From NCBI GenBank assembly GCA_021772875.1, contig JAJFLD010000169.1:1-21546 (forward strand): DNA of 21,546 nt. Reading direction: 5' to 3'. Positions 13,573 through 20,971 of the stretch are shown in pieces. A program made the position numbers and the translations under genes. Under the pieces are notes generated by a model. It was not told the origin of the DNA. It worked only from the letters and a program-made list of their open reading frames with translations, and searched no databases. Numbering within the stretch: the first letter of the stretch is position 1; every line of letters starts with the position of its first letter. The stretch comes from Ghiorsea sp. GTDB lineage: Bacteria > Pseudomonadota > Zetaproteobacteria > Mariprofundales > Mariprofundaceae.

Positions 13573-15396
13573 CTATGCCATAATATTAAGGTGACCATTG
13601 CTGGCTAGGTTCACCCCGATTCGGGAATTATTGTCATCAGGTAGAGCTGATGCAGTAGTAGAATTGTCTGCAATTGGCGATGAAGTATTGGTGGATCCAG
13701 AGTTGCCTTGTTGATTACTTTGTTGCTGGTTCATCTGCATGGAGAAGCCGCCAAGGTCTAATCCCTGCTGTGCTAAAGCTAAACGAAGCTGAGGCATGTG
13801 TTGTTCTAAGGCTTGTCGTGATGCGGCTTGATCGACTGTAAATGAAACTTGAATTTGTTTGGCCAAGTCCATTTGAATGCTGACGTGAACTTTACCTAAA
13901 TTGGCGGGTTCGAGTTGTAGCTCAAGTGTTGTTTTCCCATCTTTTGCCGAGCGCACAATTTCCAGCATGGTATTTGCAGGTGTAAAAGTACGTTGTGAGC
14001 GGTAAGCCAGTTGTGCTTGGAAATCGATGTTTTTACTATTTTTGGCATCTGTTTTTGATGCATCCAATAGTGTTTGTTCCATATGATGTTGATTGGATAA
14101 GAAATCTTGTTGTGAGGATGTGTCACGTTGATCAAAAGTGCGGGTGATGATGGAAGAACTGTTTTGGGTGCTTAGTGCGATATTGTTTCCTTGCGCTTGG
14201 CGAGAAGTGCGCTGTTGCAACGAAACCACAGCGGCCTGCGGATTTCGAATAACATCCAAGGGTTCACTAGGGTTGTTTTTTTTATGTCCGATATGTGTAT
14301 TGGGTTTATTGGTTTCACTTGTTATTTTACGTGTTTTAGCGCGTTGCGGATTAGCAACTTCTTCCACTATGTTTACCCCTTGAGCTGCAAGATGATGAGC
14401 AGTGGATTGTTCAGCCTTAGGATTTACTGGTGTTGTTAGAACAGCTTGTTCTGTTTTTGGATTGCTAAGTGGTGTTTGGTGATTAGTTGTAGGCTGTTCA
14501 ACTTTAGGGTTGACTGGTGTTGTTAGAGCGGCTTGTTCTGCTTTTGGATTGCTAAGTGGCATTTGATTATTAGTTATGGGCTGTTCAGCTTTAGAGTTGA
14601 TTGCTGTTGTTAGAATGGCTTGTTCTGCTTTTGGATTGATAAGTGCTGCTTGTTTATCCGTTATCGATTGTTCGGCTTGAGGGTTGGCTGTTATTGTTGC
14701 TTGGCTCACAACAGTTTGCCCTGTTTTGTGTTGCAGTTTAGGTTCAGTAAAGCTGGTTGTGATGTCAGCGGCGGTTTCTTGTAATGGTGGCATGATGATT
14801 TGCTGTGTTGACGGTTGTGCAGATTTATTGTTTTTGCCTGCCATAGATTTGCTGTTTAATGTTAGTGCTTCTTTAGCTTGAGGTAACTGCTCTGTTTGAA
14901 GTTTGATGGAAGGCTCTTGGGCAACGGCGATAACAGCTGATGTATCAACTTCGAGAGATGTTTTTTCCGCACCAGCACCGGGTAATTGAATATGCTTTTG
15001 CGTTGTGTGCTTAAGTTTAATGCTAACTTCGCTGGATTCACTTGTACTCTTTTGGCTTGATGTCGTTTTGTTTTCGGAGCCTTGTGATAAGACAAGCTTT
15101 TTATCAGGCGCTTGAAGGATTAAGTTTGCTTTTATCTTTTCGCCTGTCATTTCTTTCGTGGAAGTTTGTTGGCCTAGTGTTTGGTTGTGCCCAGAAGCCG
15201 ATTTTAGAGTCGCTTCGTTTTGTTCGGTAGTTAGTGGGTTCTTTTTTTGCAGACCATGTTGTTCATTGCCTTGAAGGGATGCCAACAAACGAGAAAATAA
15301 ACCTTTGTGTTGGCTATTGGTTTCTTTTTTTCCTTTGCTGGACAAACCTTGTTGGCCAGTGGAAGTTTCTGTTGATATGGTATTTGGATTCATCAT
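13573..15396 (-). CDS. fliK: Flagellar hook-length control protein FliK
   Basis: This 607-residue protein has the FliK arrangement: a long, low-complexity, Q/T/S/K-rich N-terminal part that acts as a molecular ruler, and a conserved C-terminal domain (about residues 470-570) with LELQLEPANLGKVHVSIQMD and RQALEQHMPQLRLALAQQGLDL. The C-terminal domain touches FlhB to switch export from hook to filament proteins. The N-terminal half carries a 29-residue tandem repeat. It is much longer than E. coli FliK (about 405 residues), which could mean a longer hook. Start MM at 15396/15393 has no Shine-Dalgarno and lies 1-4 bases after the predicted RpoN transcription start. First gene of the hook operon. 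Confidence 0.93.
   Translation of the reverse strand: MMNPNTISTETSTGQQGLSSKGKKETNSQHKGLFSRLLASLQGNEQHGLQKKNPLTTEQNEATLKSASGHNQTLGQQTSTKEMTGEKIKANLILQAPDKKLVLSQGSENKTTSSQKSTSESSEVSIKLKHTTQKHIQLPGAGAEKTSLEVDTSAVIAVAQEPSIKLQTEQLPQAKEALTLNSKSMAGKNNKSAQPSTQQIIMPPLQETAADITTSFTEPKLQHKTGQTVVSQATITANPQAEQSITDKQAALINPKAEQAILTTAINSKAEQPITNNQMPLSNPKAEQAALTTPVNPKVEQPTTNHQTPLSNPKTEQAVLTTPVNPKAEQSTAHHLAAQGVNIVEEVANPQRAKTRKITSETNKPNTHIGHKKNNPSEPLDVIRNPQAAVVSLQQRTSRQAQGNNIALSTQNSSSIITRTFDQRDTSSQQDFLSNQHHMEQTLLDASKTDAKNSKNIDFQAQLAYRSQRTFTPANTMLEIVRSAKDGKTTLELQLEPANLGKVHVSIQMDLAKQIQVSFTVDQAASRQALEQHMPQLRLALAQQGLDLGGFSMQMNQQQSNQQGNSGSTNTSSPIADNSTTASALPDDNNSRIGVNLASNGHLNIMA
14403..14700 (-). repeat. 87-base tandem repeat inside fliK
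   Basis: GGATTGCTAAGTGG occurs at 14459 and 14546 and GGATTGATAAGTG at 14633, each exactly 87 bases apart. The flanking sequence also repeats, giving about three and a half copies. In protein terms the unit is about 29 residues, of the form NPKAEQAxLTTxxNxKxEQPxTNxQxPLS. The copies have diverged at several codons. Confidence 0.85.
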
Positions 15397-15406
15397 GGTT
15401 TTTGTA

Positions 15407-15424
15407 AAGCAGAACTGGTGCCAT
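15407..15424 (-). promoter_or_regulatory. Sigma-54 (RpoN) promoter of the hook operon
   Basis: On the minus strand, TGGCAC (15423-15418) and CTGCTT (15412-15407) have exactly ten bases between the invariant GG (15422-15421) and GC (15410-15409). The predicted start is near 15397, immediately before the fliK ATG at 15396. Class-2 flagellar hook genes are RpoN-dependent in many proteobacteria. Confidence 0.78.
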
Positions 15425-15450
15425 GGATATATTCTTTTATTATTAGCTAT

Positions 15451-18357
15451 TTAAGAATTTATTCCTGTGCTGCTATCGGCAATATCTTCCATAGGCGAGG
15501 TAAGATTTTCCCCTATGACGATCAATTCTACAATGTCTTGTCTATGATTTTCCCAAGAGCGACGAGAAATAGGGTTACCAAAAGCATTGATAATGATTTC
15601 GTGTTGTTTCATGCAGTGAAAATCAGATTCTCTAGGAAAAGCACGGCGGATAATGTTTTGTAAAGGATCATTCCAAACGAAGGCATTTTTTAAGCGATAA
15701 CCAATCCAAACATAACCTTGTTGTAATAATGATGCATGTAGCGCTTCAGCCTCATCAGGCAGTGTTTCGTGTACATCTATTGTACGCAAGCTCATTGCAT
15801 TATTGATACCATCTTCAGACATCAGGGCATGAATGATATGGCGCAATACGCGTTTTATTTTATACACATTATCATTTTCAGCCGTATACATATGGAAATT
15901 GGTGTGGGCCACGTAGGCACCATATAATTCATCAGGAACAATAACATGCACTTGAGTAGGCAAGGTAAATCTTTCTAGTTCCTCTTGTAACAGGCGAGCT
16001 TGTAGTCGATCTGATAAAATAGGAAAGATTTGTGGTTTTGTGTTTTCAGCATTAATCATGCTCATCACGTGAGATAAGACAGTTGATATAATAGTGTATG
16101 GTTCTTGTGCAAACTCCAAGGAGTTCGAAATCATAAGATGTGTGAATGATTTCACATAGGGTCGAAGAGCTTCCATGTCTGAAAAATCCCAAAATTTTAC
16201 AGTGACAGAAATATTTTGATGTGAAGTTGTTTGTCGGGCTAGTTTTTCTTCAATGTATTTTTGTTCTTCGATAAGTTTTTCAAGAGGCAAATCATCAAGG
16301 AGAACCACTTCAATATTTTGGTAATCAGGCATGAGGTGTTTGAGCAATAAAGGTAAACTTCCAACCCAGCCCGTGATGAGCAGGCGTAAGGTGGGAGGAC
16401 ATTGATGTGGTGTAAGTGCAAAGCTTGGTGGTTGTTGGTGTATTGCTTTGGCAGGCTGAATATCGGGATTGCGTAAAACGTAATAAAGCTCGCCATGCAA
16501 GGTATTTTCATTCAAGGCAATGCCTGCAACACCGCTGATTTTGAGTTTTTTAATGGATTTGAGGAGGTAAATAGGGTGTATGTTGAAATCTTCATCAATC
16601 AGGGCAAGAAGTGTGACACCCCTTAAGACCAAAGCTTGTGCTGCGGCAAACAAATCAGCTGAATAATTTTTATCCAATGTTTGTAGGGTGAGTACACCAT
16701 CCTTGTTTTCTAAAACAGCATCCCATTCAATGGCCTGAATTGACGACTCTTCAACCCGTTCAGGTATCATCAAACGGCTAATGACTTGGTCAAAATCACC
16801 GTATTGGATGATATTTCTTAAGGTGTTGGCGCGGAAATCAGATTCAGATAAAATAACAGTTGGTTTATCGTACTCACCTTTATTATCCCATCCAACTTGT
16901 AACATATGTTGATGTTCAGGGATGCGCGCTTGGTTTACACCAGGAACAGCAATGCTTAAATAGATATTGGGATGAATGCTGCGAATAGAAAGCAGGGAGA
17001 AAAAAGTTTCAGATAATGCTTCTGAATCTGTCATGTTTTCGGGGAAAAGCATCAAAGCTTGTCGTGCAGCGGCTAAGTTAATACGTTTTAAGTCTATGGC
17101 TTGTTTGGCATCGCCATGACGGAAAGTGACCCATTTCTCTTCCAGCAAGGCGGGTGGAAGTTTTTCATTATTATGAAGTAAAACCAACTTAATGCGGGAA
17201 AATGAACGTTCAGAAGCAAGCCTTAAGTAGCTGATGATATATGGTGCAACAGGATTCCAACCAAACATAACCATGTGGCGTGTGATGGATAAACGTTCAT
17301 TTCTTAATTTTGTCATGAGATCTGAAACAATATTGGCACCTATACCAATGAAAAAAGCGAAGATGAAAACACCAACGATAACAGCGACAATAGAATAAAG
17401 AGTGAGTGCAGTTGAGTCAGGGGATGAAACAGCGTTTCCTGGATCGGTAAATAGTCGGAAGGCAAACCAAATACGTGCAATCATGCTGTCATCGGAGGCA
17501 TCAACAAGACCATCACGTGTGAAATCAAAATTAGGCATGGTGAACTTACCAAATATACCGCCAGAAATAGAGATAACGGCAAGCACAAGTACAATTAAAT
17601 TGATTTCTTGCATAAATTGACCTTCACGCATCACATCACGAAGGTTGCGGATAATCACCATCCATGGTCTTAACAAGCGAATCAAACGCATCATGCGCAA
17701 AGCTCCACCGTATGGAATAATGGCAAAGGCTGGGACCATTACAATGGTTGCCGCAACGTCTAACCACCAAAAAACCCATTCCATGTTTTTTTCACGGGCT
17801 GTTTTGAAATTCATACTGCGCATAAGAATATACCGCAGAATAAGCTCCACGGAAAAGAAGATGAGTATGACCCAGAGCAGGGTATCGGTGGCAAAAAATG
17901 AAACCATGATGGTAAGGGATGTAAACATGCCATAAGTGGGTGAATACATAGCACTTTGCAAATCGAAATAACGGAATATTCTAAGTGTTCTTAAGAGGTA
18001 CATCGCCCGAAATAGGCGTACTAAGGCTGCATCTTCTGCCTGAATGGGGATGTCAAAGATGGTGATGAGTAGTGAGGCAATGCCAATAATGTCCAGTACA
18101 AGAAACATGCCGTCAATTTTTCGATTTAATGAAGTACGGTAAGGATTTATCTTGGCTTTGTATATAATAATGGCAATGCGAGCAACAATTTCCACAGAGA
18201 AAACACAGAAGAGCACAGCTGCTAACCAGGGTATATGGGTAAATGAAACGGCAACCAAAGCAAGCATAAGGAAACCAAATCTGGGATGCATGAGTATCCA
18301 TTCGATATGATAAAAAAGTAATGCCTTATCTTTGACGAGAGCTTTGATTTCTTTCAT
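15451..18357 (-). CDS. Ion channel with two voltage-sensor-like domains, CASTOR/POLLUX-like pore and RCK-type cytosolic domains
   Basis: This 968-residue protein begins with about ten membrane segments. Residues 24-131 form a first S1-S4 unit: E56 in S2 (FSVEIVAR), D89 in S3 (LVLDIIG) and S4 arginines R114, R117, R123, R126, R129. Residues 143-240 repeat it: E171 (FSVELILR), D200 (WWLDVAA) and R221, R224, R227, R230. Then come S5 (251-271), pore helix and filter-like TDPGN (304-308) and S6 (317-346). The filter and the following HMVMFGWNPVAPYIISYL resemble bacterial relatives of plant CASTOR/POLLUX channels. A second Rossmann-like start (LRLLITGWVGSLPLLLKHL) lies near 657, suggesting tandem RCK domains gating the pore. 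Ion selectivity and gating are unknown. ATG 18357 has a weak upstream GCGAG. Confidence 0.85.
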   Translation of the reverse strand: MKEIKALVKDKALLFYHIEWILMHPRFGFLMLALVAVSFTHIPWLAAVLFCVFSVEIVARIAIIIYKAKINPYRTSLNRKIDGMFLVLDIIGIASLLITIFDIPIQAEDAALVRLFRAMYLLRTLRIFRYFDLQSAMYSPTYGMFTSLTIMVSFFATDTLLWVILIFFSVELILRYILMRSMNFKTAREKNMEWVFWWLDVAATIVMVPAFAIIPYGGALRMMRLIRLLRPWMVIIRNLRDVMREGQFMQEINLIVLVLAVISISGGIFGKFTMPNFDFTRDGLVDASDDSMIARIWFAFRLFTDPGNAVSSPDSTALTLYSIVAVIVGVFIFAFFIGIGANIVSDLMTKLRNERLSITRHMVMFGWNPVAPYIISYLRLASERSFSRIKLVLLHNNEKLPPALLEEKWVTFRHGDAKQAIDLKRINLAAARQALMLFPENMTDSEALSETFFSLLSIRSIHPNIYLSIAVPGVNQARIPEHQHMLQVGWDNKGEYDKPTVILSESDFRANTLRNIIQYGDFDQVISRLMIPERVEESSIQAIEWDAVLENKDGVLTLQTLDKNYSADLFAAAQALVLRGVTLLALIDEDFNIHPIYLLKSIKKLKISGVAGIALNENTLHGELYYVLRNPDIQPAKAIHQQPPSFALTPHQCPPTLRLLITGWVGSLPLLLKHLMPDYQNIEVVLLDDLPLEKLIEEQKYIEEKLARQTTSHQNISVTVKFWDFSDMEALRPYVKSFTHLMISNSLEFAQEPYTIISTVLSHVMSMINAENTKPQIFPILSDRLQARLLQEELERFTLPTQVHVIVPDELYGAYVAHTNFHMYTAENDNVYKIKRVLRHIIHALMSEDGINNAMSLRTIDVHETLPDEAEALHASLLQQGYVWIGYRLKNAFVWNDPLQNIIRRAFPRESDFHCMKQHEIIINAFGNPISRRSWENHRQDIVELIVIGENLTSPMEDIADSSTGINS

Positions 18358-18452
18358 GCATGTGCTCGCTTATGAGTGTTGAATTTAAATTGTTTCATAT
18401 GCGTATGTTTAGCAAACTTAATGCCATATACTTTGTATATTTTATGCTCCAC

Positions 18453-18481
18453 TTGAAATCATGGGCAGTAATGGATATACA
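18453..18481 (+). promoter_or_regulatory. Candidate sigma-70 promoter of fxsA, possibly leaderless
   Basis: TTGAAA (18453-18458), 17 bases and TATACA (18476-18481) lie upstream, with only six bases (TAGCTT) between the -10 and the fxsA ATG at 18488. The predicted start is therefore at the start codon itself. Confidence 0.5.
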
Positions 18482-18487
18482 TAGCTT

Positions 18488-18919
18488 ATGTTACGTCTTT
18501 TATTTTTAATATTCCTTATACTGCCGTTATTAGAATTGTATGTTTTGATTGAAGTTGGTAGTGATATTGGCGGCTTGATGACGATAGTTTTATGTTTGTT
18601 GACGGCAGCTTTGGGTGGTCTGATTATACGCTTTCAAGGCTTGCAAACATTGATGCGCGTGAGGGAAAGCATGGCGACTATGCAACAGCAGCAGCTGGCA
18701 GAACAAGGTGCACATGCGTTGATGTTGGCTGGAGCTGGTGTGCTTTTGTTTATACCGGGTTTTATTACAGACACCTTAGGTTTTCTTTTGTTAATTCCTT
18801 CTTTTCGTCGTTTGTTGATGCCCCGGCACGTGCTGGCATATACACAGCACACTTCACCACCACATCAGCATCAGCGCTATCCAGAAGTGATAGATGTTGA
18901 GGTTATCAAAAAAGATTAG
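18488..18919 (+). CDS. fxsA: FxsA family membrane protein
   Basis: This 143-residue protein has the FxsA pattern: a first helix ending LPLLELYVLIEVGSDIGG, a second helix TIVLCLLTAALGGLIIR, and the late motif PGFITDTLGFLLLIPSFRRLL. The C-terminus is polar and histidine-rich (HTSPPHQHQRYPEV). In E. coli FxsA, when overproduced, relieves exclusion of phage T7 by the F plasmid; its normal role is unknown. No Shine-Dalgarno is visible before the ATG. It diverges from the channel gene across a 130-base gap and precedes the yceD cluster. Confidence 0.9.
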   Translation: MLRLLFLIFLILPLLELYVLIEVGSDIGGLMTIVLCLLTAALGGLIIRFQGLQTLMRVRESMATMQQQQLAEQGAHALMLAGAGVLLFIPGFITDTLGFLLLIPSFRRLLMPRHVLAYTQHTSPPHQHQRYPEVIDVEVIKKD

Positions 18920-18950
18920 AGCAGTTTCTTTTTTCTGCTGTTTACAAGAC

Positions 18951-18980
18951 TTGACCATTACACTTATAAACACATAATGC
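18951..18980 (+). promoter_or_regulatory. Candidate promoter for yceD
   Basis: TTGACC (18951-18956), 18 bases and TAATGC (18975-18980) lie in the 126-base gap between fxsA and yceD, leaving a leader of about 60 bases. The match is moderate. The rest of the gap shows only a weak hairpin (GCAG/CTGC) just after fxsA. Confidence 0.35.
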
Positions 18981-19045
18981 GCGCTCGTTTTTAAGCTGAA
19001 GATGGCTTATGACTGCTTGTATTTTTCTGAGGAAACGGGGGTTGA

Positions 19046-19606
19046 ATGAAGTCTCAAGTAGATAAGTTTAACCTTATACTTCAGTCAGTTGCGAAATCAG
19101 GCAGGCAGTGGGATGAGGTTGTCCCGTTGATGTTGCTGGCTGATGAAAGTTTCGAGTCATTGCATATGGAATCGCCATTTTTTGGCGACATGTTGTGGCA
19201 AGGGAATATCGAACCACTGCGTGAACAGTTTGTTTTAACGGGTTCATGGACGATGTCAGCGCCTAGGCAGTGCGGCAGGTGTAACATTGAATTTGCAGCG
19301 GAAATGCGTGGTAATATCGATATTACCTATGCTTTAGGTAAGCAAGCAGACGGTGAAGAACAAGCAGAGCTTGAGCTTGCTGGTGATGAGCCTGAAGTGT
19401 TAGAAGCACCTGGTGCGTTAAATGTGTTGGACGTGCTGCGTGAGCATTTTTGGTTGATGTGGCAGCCTATGGTGGTTTGTTCGGAAGATTGTAAAGGTTT
19501 GTGTTTGCAATGCGGTGTTGATTTGAATGCAGGTGCTTGTGATTGTCATGCTAGCGTCAAAGAAAATCCGTTTGCGGCATTAAAAGGTTTTAAGTTTGAT
19601 GCTTGA
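19046..19606 (+). CDS. yceD: YceD family protein (DUF177), large-subunit rRNA accumulation
   Basis: This 186-residue protein matches DUF177/YceD: CGRC near residues 76-79, an acidic middle (EEQAELELAGDEPE), and the C-terminal cysteine cluster CSEDCKGLCLQCGVDLNAGACDC, ending NPFAALKGFKF. The cysteines suggest metal binding. In E. coli YceD is needed for normal 23S rRNA levels and is almost always encoded just before rpmF, as here. GAGGAAACGGGGG upstream of ATG 19046 contains a plausible ribosome-binding site. Confidence 0.93.
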   Translation: MKSQVDKFNLILQSVAKSGRQWDEVVPLMLLADESFESLHMESPFFGDMLWQGNIEPLREQFVLTGSWTMSAPRQCGRCNIEFAAEMRGNIDITYALGKQADGEEQAELELAGDEPEVLEAPGALNVLDVLREHFWLMWQPMVVCSEDCKGLCLQCGVDLNAGACDCHASVKENPFAALKGFKFDA

Positions 19607-19626
19607 TTGTGTTTGGCCTGTTAGGC

Positions 19627-19655
19627 TTGCGCGCAGTTTAAGTTTAAAATATGCA
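19627..19655 (+). promoter_or_regulatory. Candidate promoter for rpmF-plsX-fabH
   Basis: TTGCGC (19627-19632), 17 bases and TATGCA (19650-19655) lie in the 115-base gap before rpmF. The -10 overlaps a small palindrome (TATGC-ATAA-GCATA, 19650-19663) that might be an operator. Confidence 0.35.
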
Positions 19656-19721
19656 TAAGCATAATTAGATTCGTTGTAAGCCATTGTAATCACAAGGCGT
19701 TACGATACGAAGGAGTATGAA

Positions 19722-19904
19722 ATGGCTGTACCAAAGAGAAAAACCAGCGCGTCAAAACGTAATATGCGTCGTTCACACGACACAATCAAACTTTCTGGCA
19801 TGAGTGAATGCACTGAGTGCGGTGAAATGCACCGTCAGCATTATGCTTGTCAAAGTTGTGGTCATTATAAAGGTCGTGAGGTTGTGGCAACAGCTGAAGC
19901 TTAA
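19722..19904 (+). CDS. rpmF: 50S ribosomal protein L32
   Basis: A 60-residue L32 with the start MAVPKRKTSASKRNMRRSHD and four zinc-binding cysteines in two pairs (CTEC, residues 30-33, and CQSC, 43-46). This is the zinc-containing form. AAGGAG (19710-19715) is well placed before the ATG. Its stop codon overlaps the plsX start (TAATG). Confidence 0.98.
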   Translation: MAVPKRKTSASKRNMRRSHDTIKLSGMSECTECGEMHRQHYACQSCGHYKGREVVATAEA

Positions 19905-20971
19905 TGCCAACAGCTAACGAATCCTCTGCGTTGGTTTCAACACCTGTAACAGAGAAAAAATTAGCACGCATTCTTCTCGATGGACATGGTGGCGATGGTG
20001 CCCCCGATGTCGTGCTCGATGGATTGCAACGCGTCATGGCCTCATCTTCAAAGAAGGTGAAGTTTGGCGTTTGTGGTTTGGTAGAAGTTCTTGAGCCAGC
20101 GCTAAAAGCGCGTGGGCTTGAAAAGCTTGTTGAAATTGTGCCTGCCACAGAAGTGATTGAAATGTGTGATGCGCCTGCTGTGGCTGTGCGCCGCAAAAAA
20201 CAATCATCGATACATGTCGCCGCACGTGCTGTGCGTGATGGTGATTGGGATGCCATGGTAAGTGCGGGTAATACTGGCGCACTGATGGCGATTTCGAAAT
20301 TAATTTTAAAAACATTGCCTGGCATTGATCGCCCTGCGATTGCATCCATGATTCCTGCTGTTGATGGCGGCACTTTCTTTTTAGATATTGGTGCAAATGT
20401 GGATTGTTCATCAGAACATTTGGTGCAGTTTGCGGTGATGGGAAGTTGTTATTTGCAAGCTGCTGAAGGTGTTGAATCACCTCGTGTGGGTTTATTAAAT
20501 ATCGGCAGTGAAGAAACCAAAGGCACGGATGTGATTAAAGTGACTGCTGCACGTCTTCGCGAATCAAACTTAAATTTTATTGGCAATGTCGAAGGCACAG
20601 ACCTGTTTTCAGATAAAGTGGATGTTGTGGTGTGTGATGGTTTTGTTGGCAATGTATCTTTAAAAACCATGGAAGGCCTTGCCAACTTGATGTTAGGTAC
20701 CATCAAACAAGAGCTCACCTCAACATTGGTAGCAAAAACAGGTGCACTTTTAGCTAGGAAAGCACTAAAACGCGTAAAAAATGCTTTACACCCAAGCGAA
20801 CATAACGGCGCACCTTTGCTGGGTTTAAATGGTATTGTGGTGAAAAGTCATGGTGGTGCAGATGCACATGCTTATGCTTGTGCCATTGATGTGGCGCAGC
20901 GCGAAGTTGAAGCTGATTTGATCACACGCACCATAGAAGCAATGAATACCATGGCAGAGGCATCAGTATGA
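19904..20971 (+). CDS. plsX: Phosphate acyltransferase PlsX
   Basis: This 355-residue protein shows PlsX motifs SAGNTGALMA, GIDRPAIASMIP, DIGANVDCSSEHLVQFA, NIGSEETKGTD and NVEGTDLFSDKVDVVVCDGFVGN. PlsX converts acyl-ACP to acyl-phosphate, the donor for PlsY in phospholipid synthesis. Two oddities are seen: an N-terminal extension of about 20 residues before the first strand, and DGHGGD in place of the usual DAMGGD. The ATG at 19904 shares a base with the rpmF stop; no strong Shine-Dalgarno is present, suggesting coupling. Its stop overlaps fabH (ATGA). Confidence 0.95.
   Translation: MPTANESSALVSTPVTEKKLARILLDGHGGDGAPDVVLDGLQRVMASSSKKVKFGVCGLVEVLEPALKARGLEKLVEIVPATEVIEMCDAPAVAVRRKKQSSIHVAARAVRDGDWDAMVSAGNTGALMAISKLILKTLPGIDRPAIASMIPAVDGGTFFLDIGANVDCSSEHLVQFAVMGSCYLQAAEGVESPRVGLLNIGSEETKGTDVIKVTAARLRESNLNFIGNVEGTDLFSDKVDVVVCDGFVGNVSLKTMEGLANLMLGTIKQELTSTLVAKTGALLARKALKRVKNALHPSEHNGAPLLGLNGIVVKSHGGADAHAYACAIDVAQREVEADLITRTIEAMNTMAEASV

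Noticed and set aside
14403..14700. CRISPR-like periodic repeats
   Set aside because: The unit is 87 bases, in frame and inside fliK, with diverged copies and no spacers or cas genes.
18919..18945. Terminator after fxsA
   Set aside because: The GCAG/CTGC stem is only about five pairs around a T-rich loop, with no T-run after it.
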